DNA of 25,065 nt from Microscillaceae bacterium (GCA_003483885.1 DMXI01000665.1:1-25065), one strand, 5' to 3'. Shown: positions 14,427-22,827, counted from the stretch's first letter. Notes: generated by a model from the sequence alone, not told the origin. A program made the numbers and translations.

Positions 14427-14999
14427 TTATACATTATTTGCTCTTCCCGAAGGCGGAGGTGTCCATGTTTTGGTTTGCATAATGGCTTTTACTTCTTGGT
14501 AAGACAGTGGATAAAAATCGTGGCAATCCACTCCAATATCAAAGCATAGGCGATCTTCCAGATCAGGTAAGTTGCCGTGACTATGCCCATATAAATGCCA
14601 GTTGCCCCTGCTATCGCCTCGCCAAACCCGCATCGCATAATGAAATAATACAATGCGTTGTACGCCATTTTTGAGTTCGGGATCTTTTACTTTGAGTTCG
14701 TGGTAGTCTTTAATCCATTTAAACTTTTTGCGGTTACCCATCGCGGCCCCTTCGTGGTTGCCCGCAATGAGGTATTTAGTGCCGTGCAATTCATCCAAAA
14801 TGCGCCCAATGGATTCTACATCTTTGGTCAGCCCAAAATCTCCCAAATGGTATACTTCGTCTTCGGGAGCGATTTTCTCGTTCCATCGTTCAATCATGGC
14901 CCGATTCATTGCCTCTACGTTTTGAAAGGGGCGATTACTAAACTGGATGATATTGGCATGCCCAAAATGGTGATCTGAGGTAAAAAATATTTGACTCAT
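14427..14999 (-). CDS. Calcineurin-like metallophosphoesterase
   Basis: A 190-residue single-domain enzyme with all metal-site blocks: Asp9 and His11 in SDHHFGH, Asp54 in HLGDFG, GNHE at 80-83, His near 117 in VLFHYAM, and GHSHG near 137-141. The short form with TSDHHFGHANI at the very start is common in phages and bacteria and hydrolyses phosphodiester or phosphomonoester bonds. Being convergent with the nucleotidyltransferase gene, it is not in the same transcript, yet end-healing of RNA (cyclic phosphate or 3' phosphate removal) would suit the neighbourhood; this is inference. It starts with ATG and has no signal peptide. Confidence 0.85.
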   Translation of the reverse strand: MSQIFFTSDHHFGHANIIQFSNRPFQNVEAMNRAMIERWNEKIAPEDEVYHLGDFGLTKDVESIGRILDELHGTKYLIAGNHEGAAMGNRKKFKWIKDYHELKVKDPELKNGVQRIVLFHYAMRVWRGDSRGNWHLYGHSHGNLPDLEDRLCFDIGVDCHDFYPLSYQEVKAIMQTKTWTPPPSGRANNV

Positions 15000-15065
15000 A
15001 AGTTAAGTTTGGTAAAGCGTGAATTTTTCCAGTGCTAGAGATACTTATGGTGAGACATTGCCTCT

Positions 15066-16019
15066 CTAAAACCACTTCTTCCTTTTGAAATACAACAAAG
15101 GCAAGATAAACCCCAGCAAAATCGCTAACCAGGCCAATGGGTAGCCATAACTAGTACTTAATTCTGGCATATTTTTAAAATTCATCCCATAAATGCCCGC
15201 AATAAGCGTAGGAATAGAAATACACACCGTAATAATGGTCAAAATCTTGAAAATATTGTTTTGTTCCAGTTCTATCTTACTTCCTACGTTGAGTTTCAAA
15301 TCATTGATCCGCTCAAAGTTATTGTTGATGTGCTCCGAAATTACTCGTAAGTCCCTGATCTCCGCTGAAAGTTTTTTAACCACTTTGGTCTCAGTGGCAA
15401 ATTTGCGGCGCAGCATCATCAATATACGCTGAAACTCGGACATGGACTCCAGAATGAGGTAATTACTAAAATTGATTTCGGTAAGGGTATCCAGGTCTTT
15501 TTGGGTAAACTGGCTGCTTTTGAGAGTATTAGAAAAGATTTTTTTGATTTTTGCCGAAACCGACTCTACAATATCGGCAAAGTAGTCGGTAATTACCCCA
15601 ATTTGAAAAGCAAATAATTCCTGATAAGTCTTAAAATCGATTTGGTCAATGTCGTAACGGTACTTGGTAAGCAGGTTAATTTTTTCTTCAATACCCACTG
15701 GCATAAAGGTAAAGAAAATACTGTCTTTGATAATGATGTACATGTCTTTTTCCTCTACGCTGGTATCGGAGGTATAAGAAGGAACAGAAATGGTAATGGA
15801 TACCTGATCGTGCAAATCTACATAGTGAGAGCTAATCTCGATGTCTTCTTTTTGGTGAAAATACCCAACGTGTAAGTCAAACTTATTGGCAATTCCCTGC
15901 AATTCTTCGGAGGTAAAATCAATCAACCGAATATTTAGTATTTCATCTTTTTGGGGAGAGATCGACTCAAGAGTTTCGGTAGTCCGCTGTTTGGTGTTCT
16001 TATAAAAAACTTCAATCAT
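15066..16019 (-). CDS. corA: CorA-family divalent cation transporter
   Basis: A 317-residue CorA-type protein. The N-terminal cytoplasmic alpha/beta domain and long helix (through INDLKLNVGSKIELEQNNI) precede two C-terminal membrane helices. The signature GMNF with the following MPEL lies between them, and the tail FKRKKWF is basic as usual for the family. CorA pentamers move Mg2+, sometimes Co2+, Ni2+ or Zn2+, across the inner membrane; several distant members export. The substrate cannot be read from the sequence. It stands alone on the minus strand, 66 bases upstream of the phosphoesterase start in transcription order, so co-transcription is possible. Confidence 0.85.
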   Translation of the reverse strand: MIEVFYKNTKQRTTETLESISPQKDEILNIRLIDFTSEELQGIANKFDLHVGYFHQKEDIEISSHYVDLHDQVSITISVPSYTSDTSVEEKDMYIIIKDSIFFTFMPVGIEEKINLLTKYRYDIDQIDFKTYQELFAFQIGVITDYFADIVESVSAKIKKIFSNTLKSSQFTQKDLDTLTEINFSNYLILESMSEFQRILMMLRRKFATETKVVKKLSAEIRDLRVISEHINNNFERINDLKLNVGSKIELEQNNIFKILTIITVCISIPTLIAGIYGMNFKNMPELSTSYGYPLAWLAILLGFILPLLYFKRKKWF

Positions 16020-16299
16020 AAAAAAGAAGCACTAAGTTTTTGATAATATGGCTTTGCCCTATGTATTACAAATTTATCAAAAAGAACCTGTGCTTCAAGC
16101 AATCTGTAATTTACTGAGCAATATTTTAGTGCTTAAATATAACTTGGAATAAAATATTGAAAAATCACAAATTAACTCCCTTGTAGGCTCTTTTACTTGT
16201 ACTAGAACAGTGAAGGAGTAGCTTTTGGTAAGTGAAACGGTATTATGTTCGTTTTTGAACATTTAGTTGTATTGTAAAACACTTGATGTTTATATAACA

Positions 16300-16355
16300 A
16301 AATACTGTACTGAGCGTAACAGGACAATTTTTAGGTATTTCCACGTACAGTATTT
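16300..16355. repeat. Perfect 11-bp inverted repeat upstream of the peptide gene
   Basis: AAATACTGTAC (16300-16310) and GTACAGTATTT (16345-16355) are perfect reverse complements with 34 bases between. The rest of the gap 16020-16474 is AT-rich with no gene seen. The repeat is about 120 bases before the peptide start and could be a leader hairpin or regulator site. Confidence 0.45.
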
Positions 16356-16474
16356 CAGAAAATAGGTGTATACCACAATCATTAGAAATAAAAAAGCAAA
16401 TAATCAAAACTATCTACTGTTTATCTTGTTCTACCCCTAACATATTTATTGTTATTTTACTAATCCAACAAAAC

Positions 16475-16684
16475 ATGAAAAAGAAAAATTTTAAAATCCA
16501 AAATGCCCAAGTGCTTTCTACAAAAGCCCAACGTGAAGTTAAAGGAGGAATAGGTTTAACCGAATGTGAGCCAGGATGTTTCTCTAATTTTTTCTCAGCC
16601 ATTGGTGGCACTAGGTGTGCAGTTCCTGGCCCAAGTGGGCAAATATGTGTAGGGGTCATTCAGAACGACCTGTGTTGTGTGTAG
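16475..16684 (+). CDS. Double-glycine leader peptide, six-cysteine bacteriocin/RiPP-like precursor
   Basis: A 69-residue peptide. The leader is 25 residues: a Lys-rich start, NAQVLSTKAQREVKGG ending at Gly24-Gly25, the pattern (LS.ke...i.GG) of Bacteroidota double-glycine precursors exported and cut by peptidase-containing ABC transporters. The predicted core is 44 residues with cysteines at 31, 35, 48, 58, 67 and 68 and many Gly, fitting a disulfide-rich or modified peptide. No transporter, cyclase or immunity gene is in the window, so it would depend on machinery elsewhere. It is preceded by an AACAAAAC leader before ATG and ends in TAG. Function (antimicrobial or signal) is inference. Confidence 0.7.
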   Translation: MKKKNFKIQNAQVLSTKAQREVKGGIGLTECEPGCFSNFFSAIGGTRCAVPGPSGQICVGVIQNDLCCV

Positions 16685-16710
16685 TGCGTAGCCTTGACAC
16701 ATAACTAAAA

Positions 16711-16791
16711 AGAAGCCTCTAGAATGCTGAATTGGCAGCTTTTGAATCAATACTTAAGTTGTAAATGATGCAAAAATACCTAGAGGTTTCT
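16711..16791 (+). terminator. Long-stem hairpin after the peptide gene
   Basis: AGAAGCCTCTAG (16711-16722) pairs with CTAGAGGTTTCT (16780-16791), 12 bp with one G-U, across a 57-base loop. No T-tract follows, so a 3'-end stability element or separate RNA is as likely as a terminator. Confidence 0.4.
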
Positions 16792-16854
16792 GATTCTTTG
16801 ACTAGCCACCCGCCCACTTTATTTACTCGTCCCAAGCCTTCAGGATTTCATACC

Positions 16855-17046
16855 CTAGCCGTTTAACTCGGCACCAAAAAACACCTTGCTCACCTTATTA
16901 TCCCGAAAAACAACCTGCCCCAAATGCTGTTTCCTTAAGGTTTTTTCTGGACTCGCATAGCAAACCACCTTAGTCCTCCTGCTCTCAGGAGGAGACTTCT
17001 TTGACTCGCCAAAAGACTTGAAGAGTGTTAAGGAAACAGTAGTGAC
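16855..17046 (-). pseudogene. Coding-like remnant without start codon
   Basis: On the minus strand a frame open from about 17085 to a stop at 16855-16857 lacks any ATG. Its last part reads as plausible protein (LGQVVFRDNKVSKVFFGAEL near the end), preceded by KVVCYASPEKTLRKQ. It could be the 3' end of a lost gene. However, the stretch is also occupied by the palindromic element at 16927-17039, which by itself would generate an open frame, so coding is doubtful. I do not recognise a family. Confidence 0.25.
16927..17039. repeat. Palindromic element with 12-bp terminal inverted repeats
   Basis: CTGTTTCCTTAA (16927-16938) and TTAAGGAAACAG (17028-17039) are perfect reverse complements bounding 113 bases. 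At its centre TCCTCCTG-CTCT-CAGGAGGA is a perfect 8-bp hairpin. A CTG...CAG-bounded palindrome of this size could be a small non-autonomous mobile element or a structured RNA. No clear target-site duplication is visible. Confidence 0.4.
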
Positions 17047-17201
17047 CCTTAGCCTTTGGTGATTGGCCGTTAGCCTGTCAATACTTTACCAATTTAGCCG
17101 CTATTTTTAATAACCTTCTAAAAGTTCTTAGTCTTGAATAAGCGCTAGTACTCCAGGTACTAAGCTTCCAGAGCACTATGTTAAATTACTAACTGATGTT
17201 A

Positions 17202-17990
17202 CTAATTAACCATTGCTTGTACTTCCTCTGGTTTGAGTTTTATTTTGATAGGCTTGATTTTATTTCCTGAAATATAAGTCCCGCTTTTGCCCTGAAACTT
17301 TGTATCAAAGGCACTTGAGTATAGTATCTTCCCTCCTTTGGCTGGCCCCGAAAACATAAGGTTTCGAATCGGCAACAGCCAGCCCGGCATTCCTGCACCA
17401 CTGGTCATATCTGTCTTATTAGGACCAGGATTTACAGTAGCTATGCGGATGTTAGGCCATAAGTCAGCCAAATGGTTCATTAAGAGCACCAGCGCAAATT
17501 TAGACTTCATATAAGACCCCATCAACTTGACAAACTTCTTAGGCTTTTTAAGATCTGCAAAGTCCAAAGGTTTTTGCTTATGCATAGCCGCTGTGGCGGT
17601 GTTGATTACAAAAGGTTGATCGGCTTTATCCAGTAAAGGTTTGAGTTGCTGAGTCAGTAAGTAAGGGGCTACAGCGTTTACTTCAAACTGAATTTCGTAG
17701 CCTCGTTCCGAATAGTAAGCTTTGTCAGTCAATAATCCAGCATTATTGAAGAGCCCATCTATTTTATCCCACTTTTTCTGGATACTTTGGGCAACTCGCA
17801 CAATGTCTTCTTGCTTACTTAAATCTGCAAAGAAAAAATCCAGTTTGTCCGAGTCACCCAAAGCAACAATCGCATCGTTTCTTCGTTTTTCGCTCCTTAC
17901 AATCAAGCCAATTTTGTGTCCTTCCTGAAGGAGTATTTTGGTGAGTTCAAGGCCAATACCTGAGTGCCCTCCAGTTAATATTATATCCAT
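17202..17990 (-). CDS. Short-chain dehydrogenase/reductase
   Basis: A 262-residue SDR with the Rossmann motif TGGHSGIG (residues 6-13), NNAG after the fourth strand, and the catalytic YMKSK (YxxxK) near residue 160. The segment usually carrying the catalytic Ser reads VINTATAAM, so Ser seems replaced by Thr or Ala, which may lower or change activity. The C-terminal portion (NPGPNKTDM) matches the retinol-dehydrogenase-like or WWOX-like subgroup. It probably oxidises or reduces an alcohol or carbonyl with NAD(P). It stands downstream of the Crp-like gene on the same strand with a gap of about 120 bases, and no TetR operator is seen before it. Confidence 0.85.
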   Translation of the reverse strand: MDIILTGGHSGIGLELTKILLQEGHKIGLIVRSEKRRNDAIVALGDSDKLDFFFADLSKQEDIVRVAQSIQKKWDKIDGLFNNAGLLTDKAYYSERGYEIQFEVNAVAPYLLTQQLKPLLDKADQPFVINTATAAMHKQKPLDFADLKKPKKFVKLMGSYMKSKFALVLLMNHLADLWPNIRIATVNPGPNKTDMTSGAGMPGWLLPIRNLMFSGPAKGGKILYSSAFDTKFQGKSGTYISGNKIKPIKIKLKPEEVQAMVN

Positions 17991-18110
17991 ATGTTTTTGT
18001 GTTGATAATTTTTTCTGAATACAATGTATTTCCTGATTTCAGTTTCGAAACCTATATAGGAAACAGCACCCAAAGATCAAGCTTGTAGCTCAGCGATGCA
18101 TTAACCTAGA

Positions 18111-18605
18111 TTAAGAAGAATATTTGGTTGAGGGCTTTTTGAGGTGTTCATTCTTCACTTTACTAAGGGCTTCAGGGGTAATACCCAAATAAGAAGCGAT
18201 CATTCGCTGGGGAACTCGCTGCAAAATTTGGGGATAAGTGTCTACAAAATGCTCATAGCGTTCCAGAGCAGAGGCACTCATGAGCATAATAATTCTTTTT
18301 TGAAGTACTTGAATACGTTTTACCAAACCCAATGCTTCAGGAGGGTTTTTAATCAGGTCTTTTTCTATGGGTATCACCTCAGCATCTTCCAGTACATCAA
18401 TAAAAAGCTCACAAGGCTCATAAGGGGAATTATTATCAGCAATAATCCAACCTTCTGGAGCAAACATGAATATGTGCTCTTTACCTTTGGGGTCAATGGT
18501 ATAACTACGCAGCAAACCTTTTTTTACCTGGTAAGCCTTTGTTTTCAAATCTCCAGTACGCTGGAGTATATCTCCTTTTTTGACAAGGGTAATAGAAGGG
18601 TTCAA
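18111..18605 (-). CDS. Crp/Fnr-family transcriptional regulator
   Basis: About 164 residues with a cyclic-nucleotide-binding-type beta barrel (VKKGDILQRTGD, KKGLLRSYTID, EHIFMFAPEGWI) and a C-terminal helix-turn-helix (RVPQRMIASYLGITPEALSKVK). The barrel lacks the usual cAMP-contact pattern, so the ligand is unknown, as is common for Bacteroidota members. The only in-frame start is a TTG at 18605 and the N-terminus is about 20-25 residues shorter than typical relatives. Either the start is non-ATG or the 5' end is lost or frameshifted. It lies directly after the TetR gene on the same strand and may form part of that unit. Confidence 0.75.
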   Translation of the reverse strand: MNPSITLVKKGDILQRTGDLKTKAYQVKKGLLRSYTIDPKGKEHIFMFAPEGWIIADNNSPYEPCELFIDVLEDAEVIPIEKDLIKNPPEALGLVKRIQVLQKRIIMLMSASALERYEHFVDTYPQILQRVPQRMIASYLGITPEALSKVKNEHLKKPSTKYSS

Positions 18606-18725
18606 ATTTTTGGAAGTCAGTAGATAAGACGATTGTTATTACAAACAAATATAAAAAATGCCAGTGAATCTGGAGCAATGATCCTGCTGGCATTCCATAT
18701 TTTACTAAAAGCAGGCCGATGCTTT

Positions 18726-19307
18726 TTATTTCAATACCGACAAACATATCTTCACGATATCATCCAGAGCCTTTTTTTCTGTATTTGATTTCACGGCTAC
18801 CCTTAAACCAGAAATATTATTATGGATAAACCTGGCCAACGATTCTGCATCGTGGGTTTTGGGTATTTGCCCTAGCTCCTGCCCTTTTTCAATGGCGACT
18901 TTAAAAGTGCTCTCGATATTTTGCCCATTTTCGGTTACAATCTTGGCAATTTCGTTATCGTGTGGAGCCAACTCCACTCCAGTGTTTACCATCAGGCACC
19001 CTTTGGGAATTTTAGCCGTGATATCTTGCGATACAACCATTTTGAAAATGTCCGCAATCGTTTTAGGAATATCATCGGATTGTTTTACCATATTTAGCAT
19101 TTGATCCACATTACGCTTTCTGTATCTATCCAATGATTTTATAAATAACGTTCGCTTGTCTGTAAAGGTCGAATAGATACTTGAACGGCTCAAACCCAAT
19201 CCCTTTACCAAATCATTGGCAGAAGTGGCATTGTATCCTTTAGTCCAAAATAACTCCACCGCTTTATCCAATACTTCTATCTCGTCAAATTCTCTTGTTC
19301 TTGCCAT
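18726..19307 (-). CDS. TetR-family repressor of the downstream/upstream minus-strand cluster
   Basis: A 193-residue TetR regulator. The N-terminal helix-turn-helix reads VLDKAVELFWTKGYNATSA, then LVKGLGLSRSSIYSTFTDKRTLF, a classic TetR DNA-binding domain. The C-terminal ligand domain with GCLMVNTGVELAPHD matches the AcrR/YxaF-like group. A copy of the repeated operator lies 34 bases before its ATG (19341-19354), consistent with autorepression. The same 14-base operator occurs six more times before the metabolic genes upstream, which makes the assignment of regulator to operator strong, although not proven. The inducer is probably a substrate of the encoded hydrolase, reductase or AhpD-like enzyme. 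Confidence 0.88.
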   Translation of the reverse strand: MARTREFDEIEVLDKAVELFWTKGYNATSANDLVKGLGLSRSSIYSTFTDKRTLFIKSLDRYRKRNVDQMLNMVKQSDDIPKTIADIFKMVVSQDITAKIPKGCLMVNTGVELAPHDNEIAKIVTENGQNIESTFKVAIEKGQELGQIPKTHDAESLARFIHNNISGLRVAVKSNTEKKALDDIVKICLSVLK

Positions 19308-19340
19308 GATACTTTAATTTTATAACAAATATACATAAAA

Positions 19341-19354
19341 AGAACGATTGTTCC
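19341..19354. promoter_or_regulatory. TetR-type operator 1
   Basis: AGAACGATTGTTCC, one base from the palindromic consensus GGAAC-N4-GTTCC, 34 bases before the TetR gene start. ATATTTGTTATA, a -7-like element on the minus strand, lies just downstream. Confidence 0.8.
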
Positions 19355-19361
19355 AATATAA

Positions 19362-20192
19362 TTATTGTACGCCCGCCCTGGCACTCACCCATTCTTTGGC
19401 CCAGGCATAGGCTTCCTCAGAGTTGGCCCATTTAATGGCATTGACAATCAAATTTCTGTAATTTTTATCACCATAAATTTGAGGCCCATGCCCTGGCTGT
19501 AAATAAGCGATGGGCGATTTTCCCGAAGCGCGTACCCAAGCGATCAAATCACTGCCTTTGGGGTGCTCTTTGAACCCAAGCCCTCCATTTGCAAAGTTTT
19601 CACTTACAAAGTTGAAATCACTCTTGAGCAATGGCACTACGTCGTCTTCCAATACTGGGTACAAATACACCTCGTCGCGCATTTTAAACGTTGTTCCAAA
19701 GTCCTTGACAATTGGGTGACTTGTATCTAACACTGAAATGGTTTGTGGCTCATAAAAACGATATCCTGAACCTGGGTAGTTTTTTCCACCCACCTCACCC
19801 GGCATAAACTGAAACTTGCCTCCAATCAATTCGGCGTATTCTTTCCAGGTGGGCCAGCCACCAATCGCGTGGTGTATAAATACCATTCCCTTCCCCTTAC
19901 CTACCAAGTCCATAAAATTCTTTTTGAATTCAGCAGGCGGCTCAGCGTATTGAAAAGGTTGCGAAGGGTTATTGGTAAAAACAACTCCTGGCATGTCATA
20001 AAACACCACCACATCATAGTCGTCGGTTCGCGCTGGTTCAAAAGCAGCCAATGCCTTAGGGTGTTTCACGTGTTTCCAATGAATCGTCACTTCATCATCC
20101 CAGGTTCCTAACGCATCTATCATACTGAAAAATGGAATCTCCTGAAAGGTATGACCTTTCGTAACTAATAGTGCATTGATTGTATTTTTCAT
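19362..20192 (-). CDS. ThuA-like domain protein
   Basis: A 276-residue ThuA (trehalose-utilisation-type) glutamine-amidotransferase-like fold protein. Seen in order: NALLVTKGHTFQE, YDVVVFYDMPG, GKGMVFIHHAIGGWPTWKEY, SHPIVKDF, MRDEVYLYPVLE and SPIAYLQPGHGPQIY. These are the standard ThuA blocks with the HHAIGGW turn. No signal peptide is seen, so it is cytoplasmic. Family members occur with sugar-modifying and oxidoreductase genes; the substrate is unknown. It is in the minus-strand series between the DUF6503 gene and TetR, without an operator of its own, so it probably shares a transcript. Confidence 0.85.
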   Translation of the reverse strand: MKNTINALLVTKGHTFQEIPFFSMIDALGTWDDEVTIHWKHVKHPKALAAFEPARTDDYDVVVFYDMPGVVFTNNPSQPFQYAEPPAEFKKNFMDLVGKGKGMVFIHHAIGGWPTWKEYAELIGGKFQFMPGEVGGKNYPGSGYRFYEPQTISVLDTSHPIVKDFGTTFKMRDEVYLYPVLEDDVVPLLKSDFNFVSENFANGGLGFKEHPKGSDLIAWVRASGKSPIAYLQPGHGPQIYGDKNYRNLIVNAIKWANSEEAYAWAKEWVSARAGVQ

Positions 20193-20280
20193 TGTTTAAT
20201 TATTTCAATTGTTGTGAATAAAAATTGGGGATTTAAATAGCTTGGCCATTGATGCCATGGCCAAGCCTTTGTCAAATGAT

Positions 20281-21045
20281 TTATTTTGAAAAAATCGCTT
20301 TGTTTATTCGGGTGTTAAACCGAATATTTGACCAATAGGTAGTCACCCATTTTTTGCCTACAATGTCTCCATTCCAGTTAGAGTCTATGTACACCCGGTC
20401 GTACGGGATTTTGATACCATTAAACACCCCATAGCGCATCCGCATTAATTTGGGTTTGGTAATTCCAAAGGCAGTAATCGTAAACAGGAATTGATCTACC
20501 AACTTTGTGCGCTTGTTGATGTACAACACATAAGTATCTTGCGCATCACCCACGGTCTTTCCAAAAGTGACTTTTACCAAATTGTAGTCTCGACCTTCCA
20601 CCTTTTTGGTGCCAATATATTTCAAGTTTACGCCTGCATCTTGTAGCTTGAAAAACATCGTAAACCAGTAATAATTTGTCTTTCTTAAGAACCTTGCGAT
20701 TCCATTGGCCTTTTTATCGGTGGATATTTTTCCATTAAATTTCACCCAGGCATTTTTGCCATCATAGCCTTCCAATACTTTTCCATTTGATCCTAAAAAC
20801 CCATGTTCTGAAAAATCGCCGTAAGACAATTCTCCATCAAATACATATGTTTCTTTACTGGTGAGCTTGAGTGAAGTATTTGGGTCGTGGTATGAAAAGT
20901 CATACGTCACATTTCCAAGGTTATAAAAAGCCTGTTTTCCACCCAATGTTTCAATCATATCGGCTACCAATTGACGGGCATTTTGTGCGGTAGAAAAGGT
21001 CGTAGCAAAAAGTACGACAAGCAGTGTTGATGTTAAGTTTTTCAT
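20281..21045 (-). CDS. Exported DUF6503-like protein
   Basis: A 254-residue protein with a clear signal peptide (MKNLTSTLLVVLFATTFSTA, cleaved near residue 20). The mature part begins ARQLVADMIETLGGKQAF and consists of repeated antiparallel strands (YDFSYHD, YVFDGELSYGDF, YNLVKVTF, YVLYINKRTKLVDQF), the LolA-like half-barrel pattern of the DUF6503 family common in Bacteroidota. Such proteins may bind lipids or hydrophobic small molecules in the periplasm. It lies 37 bases after the thioredoxin-like gene on the same strand, no operator intervenes, and it is likely co-transcribed. Confidence 0.75.
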   Translation of the reverse strand: MKNLTSTLLVVLFATTFSTAQNARQLVADMIETLGGKQAFYNLGNVTYDFSYHDPNTSLKLTSKETYVFDGELSYGDFSEHGFLGSNGKVLEGYDGKNAWVKFNGKISTDKKANGIARFLRKTNYYWFTMFFKLQDAGVNLKYIGTKKVEGRDYNLVKVTFGKTVGDAQDTYVLYINKRTKLVDQFLFTITAFGITKPKLMRMRYGVFNGIKIPYDRVYIDSNWNGDIVGKKWVTTYWSNIRFNTRINKAIFSK

Positions 21046-21081
21046 TTTGTGTAAATATTTACTTGAATGATATGTGTGTGA

Positions 21082-21645
21082 TTAAAATGTAGATGATTTC
21101 CATTTGATGCTGCAACCAATGCTAGGCAGCTCGCTCCCAGTATACTCCTGGCCAGTCAATATGGTATCCAGCACGGTTCTGATTGCTTGCCCATTGACCG
21201 GATTGCGTCTACCAGGTCGAGAATCATCCAATTTTCCGTGGTAAACGGATTTTAATTCAGCATCAAATACATAAAAATCAGGGGTACAAACCGCATCGTA
21301 TTTTTGAGCAACTTCTTGATTTTCATCATATAAGTAAGGAAATGGGTACTCTATGGCAGCAGCGTGTTGCTTCATGTATTGGGGGCCATCTTGTGGCACA
21401 TAGTTTACATCGTTGCTACTGATGGCTACAAACCCAAAGCCTTTTTCTTGATAATCTTTGGCTAACCGAACCAATTCGTCATTGACGTGAAGCACAAAAG
21501 GGCAATGGTTGCAAATGAACATAATTACGGTTCCCTTTTCTCCTTTCACCTCTTGCAGTGACACCATTTTATCGGAAACAGTATCCAATAAATTAAAATC
21601 TGGAGCTTGGGTTCCTTTTACTAAGGGATTTGATTGAACTAACAT
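21082..21645 (-). CDS. Thioredoxin-fold AhpC/TSA-type protein with CNHC motif
   Basis: A 187-residue protein from the ATG at 21645 (MLVQSNPLVKG); an upstream GTG at 21690 in frame is less likely, since the ATG has the purine-rich leader. The thioredoxin-like core carries IMFICNHCPFVLHV, with the redox pair Cys45 and Cys48 in the CNHC form typical for this family, then FVAISSNDVNY, YPFPYLYDE and the C-terminal PSIGCSIKWK. There is no signal peptide. It likely reduces disulfides or peroxides in the cytoplasm. An operator at 21721-21734 lies just before it. Confidence 0.82.
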   Translation of the reverse strand: MLVQSNPLVKGTQAPDFNLLDTVSDKMVSLQEVKGEKGTVIMFICNHCPFVLHVNDELVRLAKDYQEKGFGFVAISSNDVNYVPQDGPQYMKQHAAAIEYPFPYLYDENQEVAQKYDAVCTPDFYVFDAELKSVYHGKLDDSRPGRRNPVNGQAIRTVLDTILTGQEYTGSELPSIGCSIKWKSSTF

Positions 21646-21720
21646 TTCTCTTCTATTAATAAGGTTAAAATTATTTTGAGGTGTTGTCACTCTCTCAGTT
21701 TGAAAAGCCTACCTTATTAC

Positions 21721-21734
21721 AGAACATTCGTTCC
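21721..21734. promoter_or_regulatory. TetR-type operator 2
   Basis: AGAACATTCGTTCC, in the gap before the thioredoxin-like gene. It sits in the loop of an 8-bp inverted repeat, CCTTATTA and TAATAAGG, so DNA or RNA structure may add to control. Confidence 0.75.
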
Positions 21735-21752
21735 TTAATAAGGTAAAAAAAA

Positions 21753-22748
21753 TTACTTACGCCCTGCTGACAATTTCTTCGTTTTCTTATTAATCCTTCG
21801 GTAAAAGTCAGTAATGGCTCTTCCGATAGCATAAGGTTCATCTTCTTGTACATAGTGAAGCCCACCTCCAATAAATACAGTTTCGATATTTTTTGCTCGG
21901 GCTGCCCAATAGTCAGCGGCAGCTGGTGGGTTGAGCACTCCAGGAGTTGCATAGAAAAACAACCAGGGAACCTCGGTTTCTTCCAGCCATTGATTGTAAG
22001 CGGTTACGATGTCGTACACTACTTTTGGTTTTTTACCAATGGGCATCTCTTTGGGCCATTGATATACTTGTTTGCGAGACTTCACTGTTTTGTGGGGTGC
22101 CTGGTATACTGACAGCGCTTCGGCATCGAGAGGGCGAAGAATAAAAGCATCTAAAAATCCACCAGTTTTCAACCAGGCATTGTCTTCCTGAATAATTTTC
22201 TTAGCCTTAGGGCCTTGTGCCATTGTAAAGAATTTACCCAAATCGTCTCGCATGTCGCTATAGCTTTTGGCAGGTATTACGGGGGCAATGATAGATTCCA
22301 TAGTTACGATTGCTTTGATATTTTCAGCATTCAGTCTGGCATAATGCAAGCCAAGCCCCGAACCCCAATCATGCAAAACCAAGGTGATATTTTTAAGGCC
22401 TAACTTTTTGATAAAGCCTTCTACATATGGATAATGACTTACAAAAGTGTAGTCAATGTTGGGTTGGTCAGACTTACCAAAACCAATCAAATCCGGGGCT
22501 ATTACCCGCCCCTGCTTCTCAAGATGTGGCATAATATTCCTCCATAAATAAGAGGAGGTGGGCTGTCCATGCAAGAAAAGAATAGGGTCTCCTGCTCCTT
22601 CGTCGATGTAGGCCATTTTAGAACCTCGTACCTCTATGAATTTATATTGATTTGCGTACTTCGACTTGGGCGAAATTTTATTTTTTTGACTGAAAGCGGA
22701 GATTGTTACTGATAGTAACAACCCCACTAAAAAAACTGACTTCTTCAT
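21753..22748 (-). CDS. Exported alpha/beta hydrolase, haloalkane-dehalogenase-like
   Basis: A 331-residue protein with an N-terminal signal peptide (MKKSVFLVGLLLSVTISAFS). The motif LFLHGQPTSSYLWRNIMPHL is that of haloalkane dehalogenases, the nucleophile is Asp127 in LVLHDWGSGLG with the halide-binding Trp128 next to it, and the catalytic His is in GGGLHYVQEDEP near the C-terminus. The second halide-stabilising residue, Asn in the HGNPTSS of LinB/DhaA-type enzymes, is Gln62 here, so dehalogenation is likely but not certain. The family hydrolyses haloalkanes to alcohols in the cytoplasm or, when exported, in the periplasm. An operator lies 48 bases before its start. Confidence 0.82.
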   Translation of the reverse strand: MKKSVFLVGLLLSVTISAFSQKNKISPKSKYANQYKFIEVRGSKMAYIDEGAGDPILFLHGQPTSSYLWRNIMPHLEKQGRVIAPDLIGFGKSDQPNIDYTFVSHYPYVEGFIKKLGLKNITLVLHDWGSGLGLHYARLNAENIKAIVTMESIIAPVIPAKSYSDMRDDLGKFFTMAQGPKAKKIIQEDNAWLKTGGFLDAFILRPLDAEALSVYQAPHKTVKSRKQVYQWPKEMPIGKKPKVVYDIVTAYNQWLEETEVPWLFFYATPGVLNPPAAADYWAARAKNIETVFIGGGLHYVQEDEPYAIGRAITDFYRRINKKTKKLSAGRK

Positions 22749-22795
22749 TATTTGATTTGTTTATAGTGTAGAAATAAAGTGATTCTATTTTTTCA

Positions 22796-22809
22796 GGAAC
22801 AATCGTTCC
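22796..22809. promoter_or_regulatory. TetR-type operator 3
   Basis: GGAACAATCGTTCC, identical to operators at 23429 and 24559, 48 bases before the hydrolase start. Confidence 0.82.
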
Positions 22810-22827
22810 TTTAAAGTTTAAAAATTT

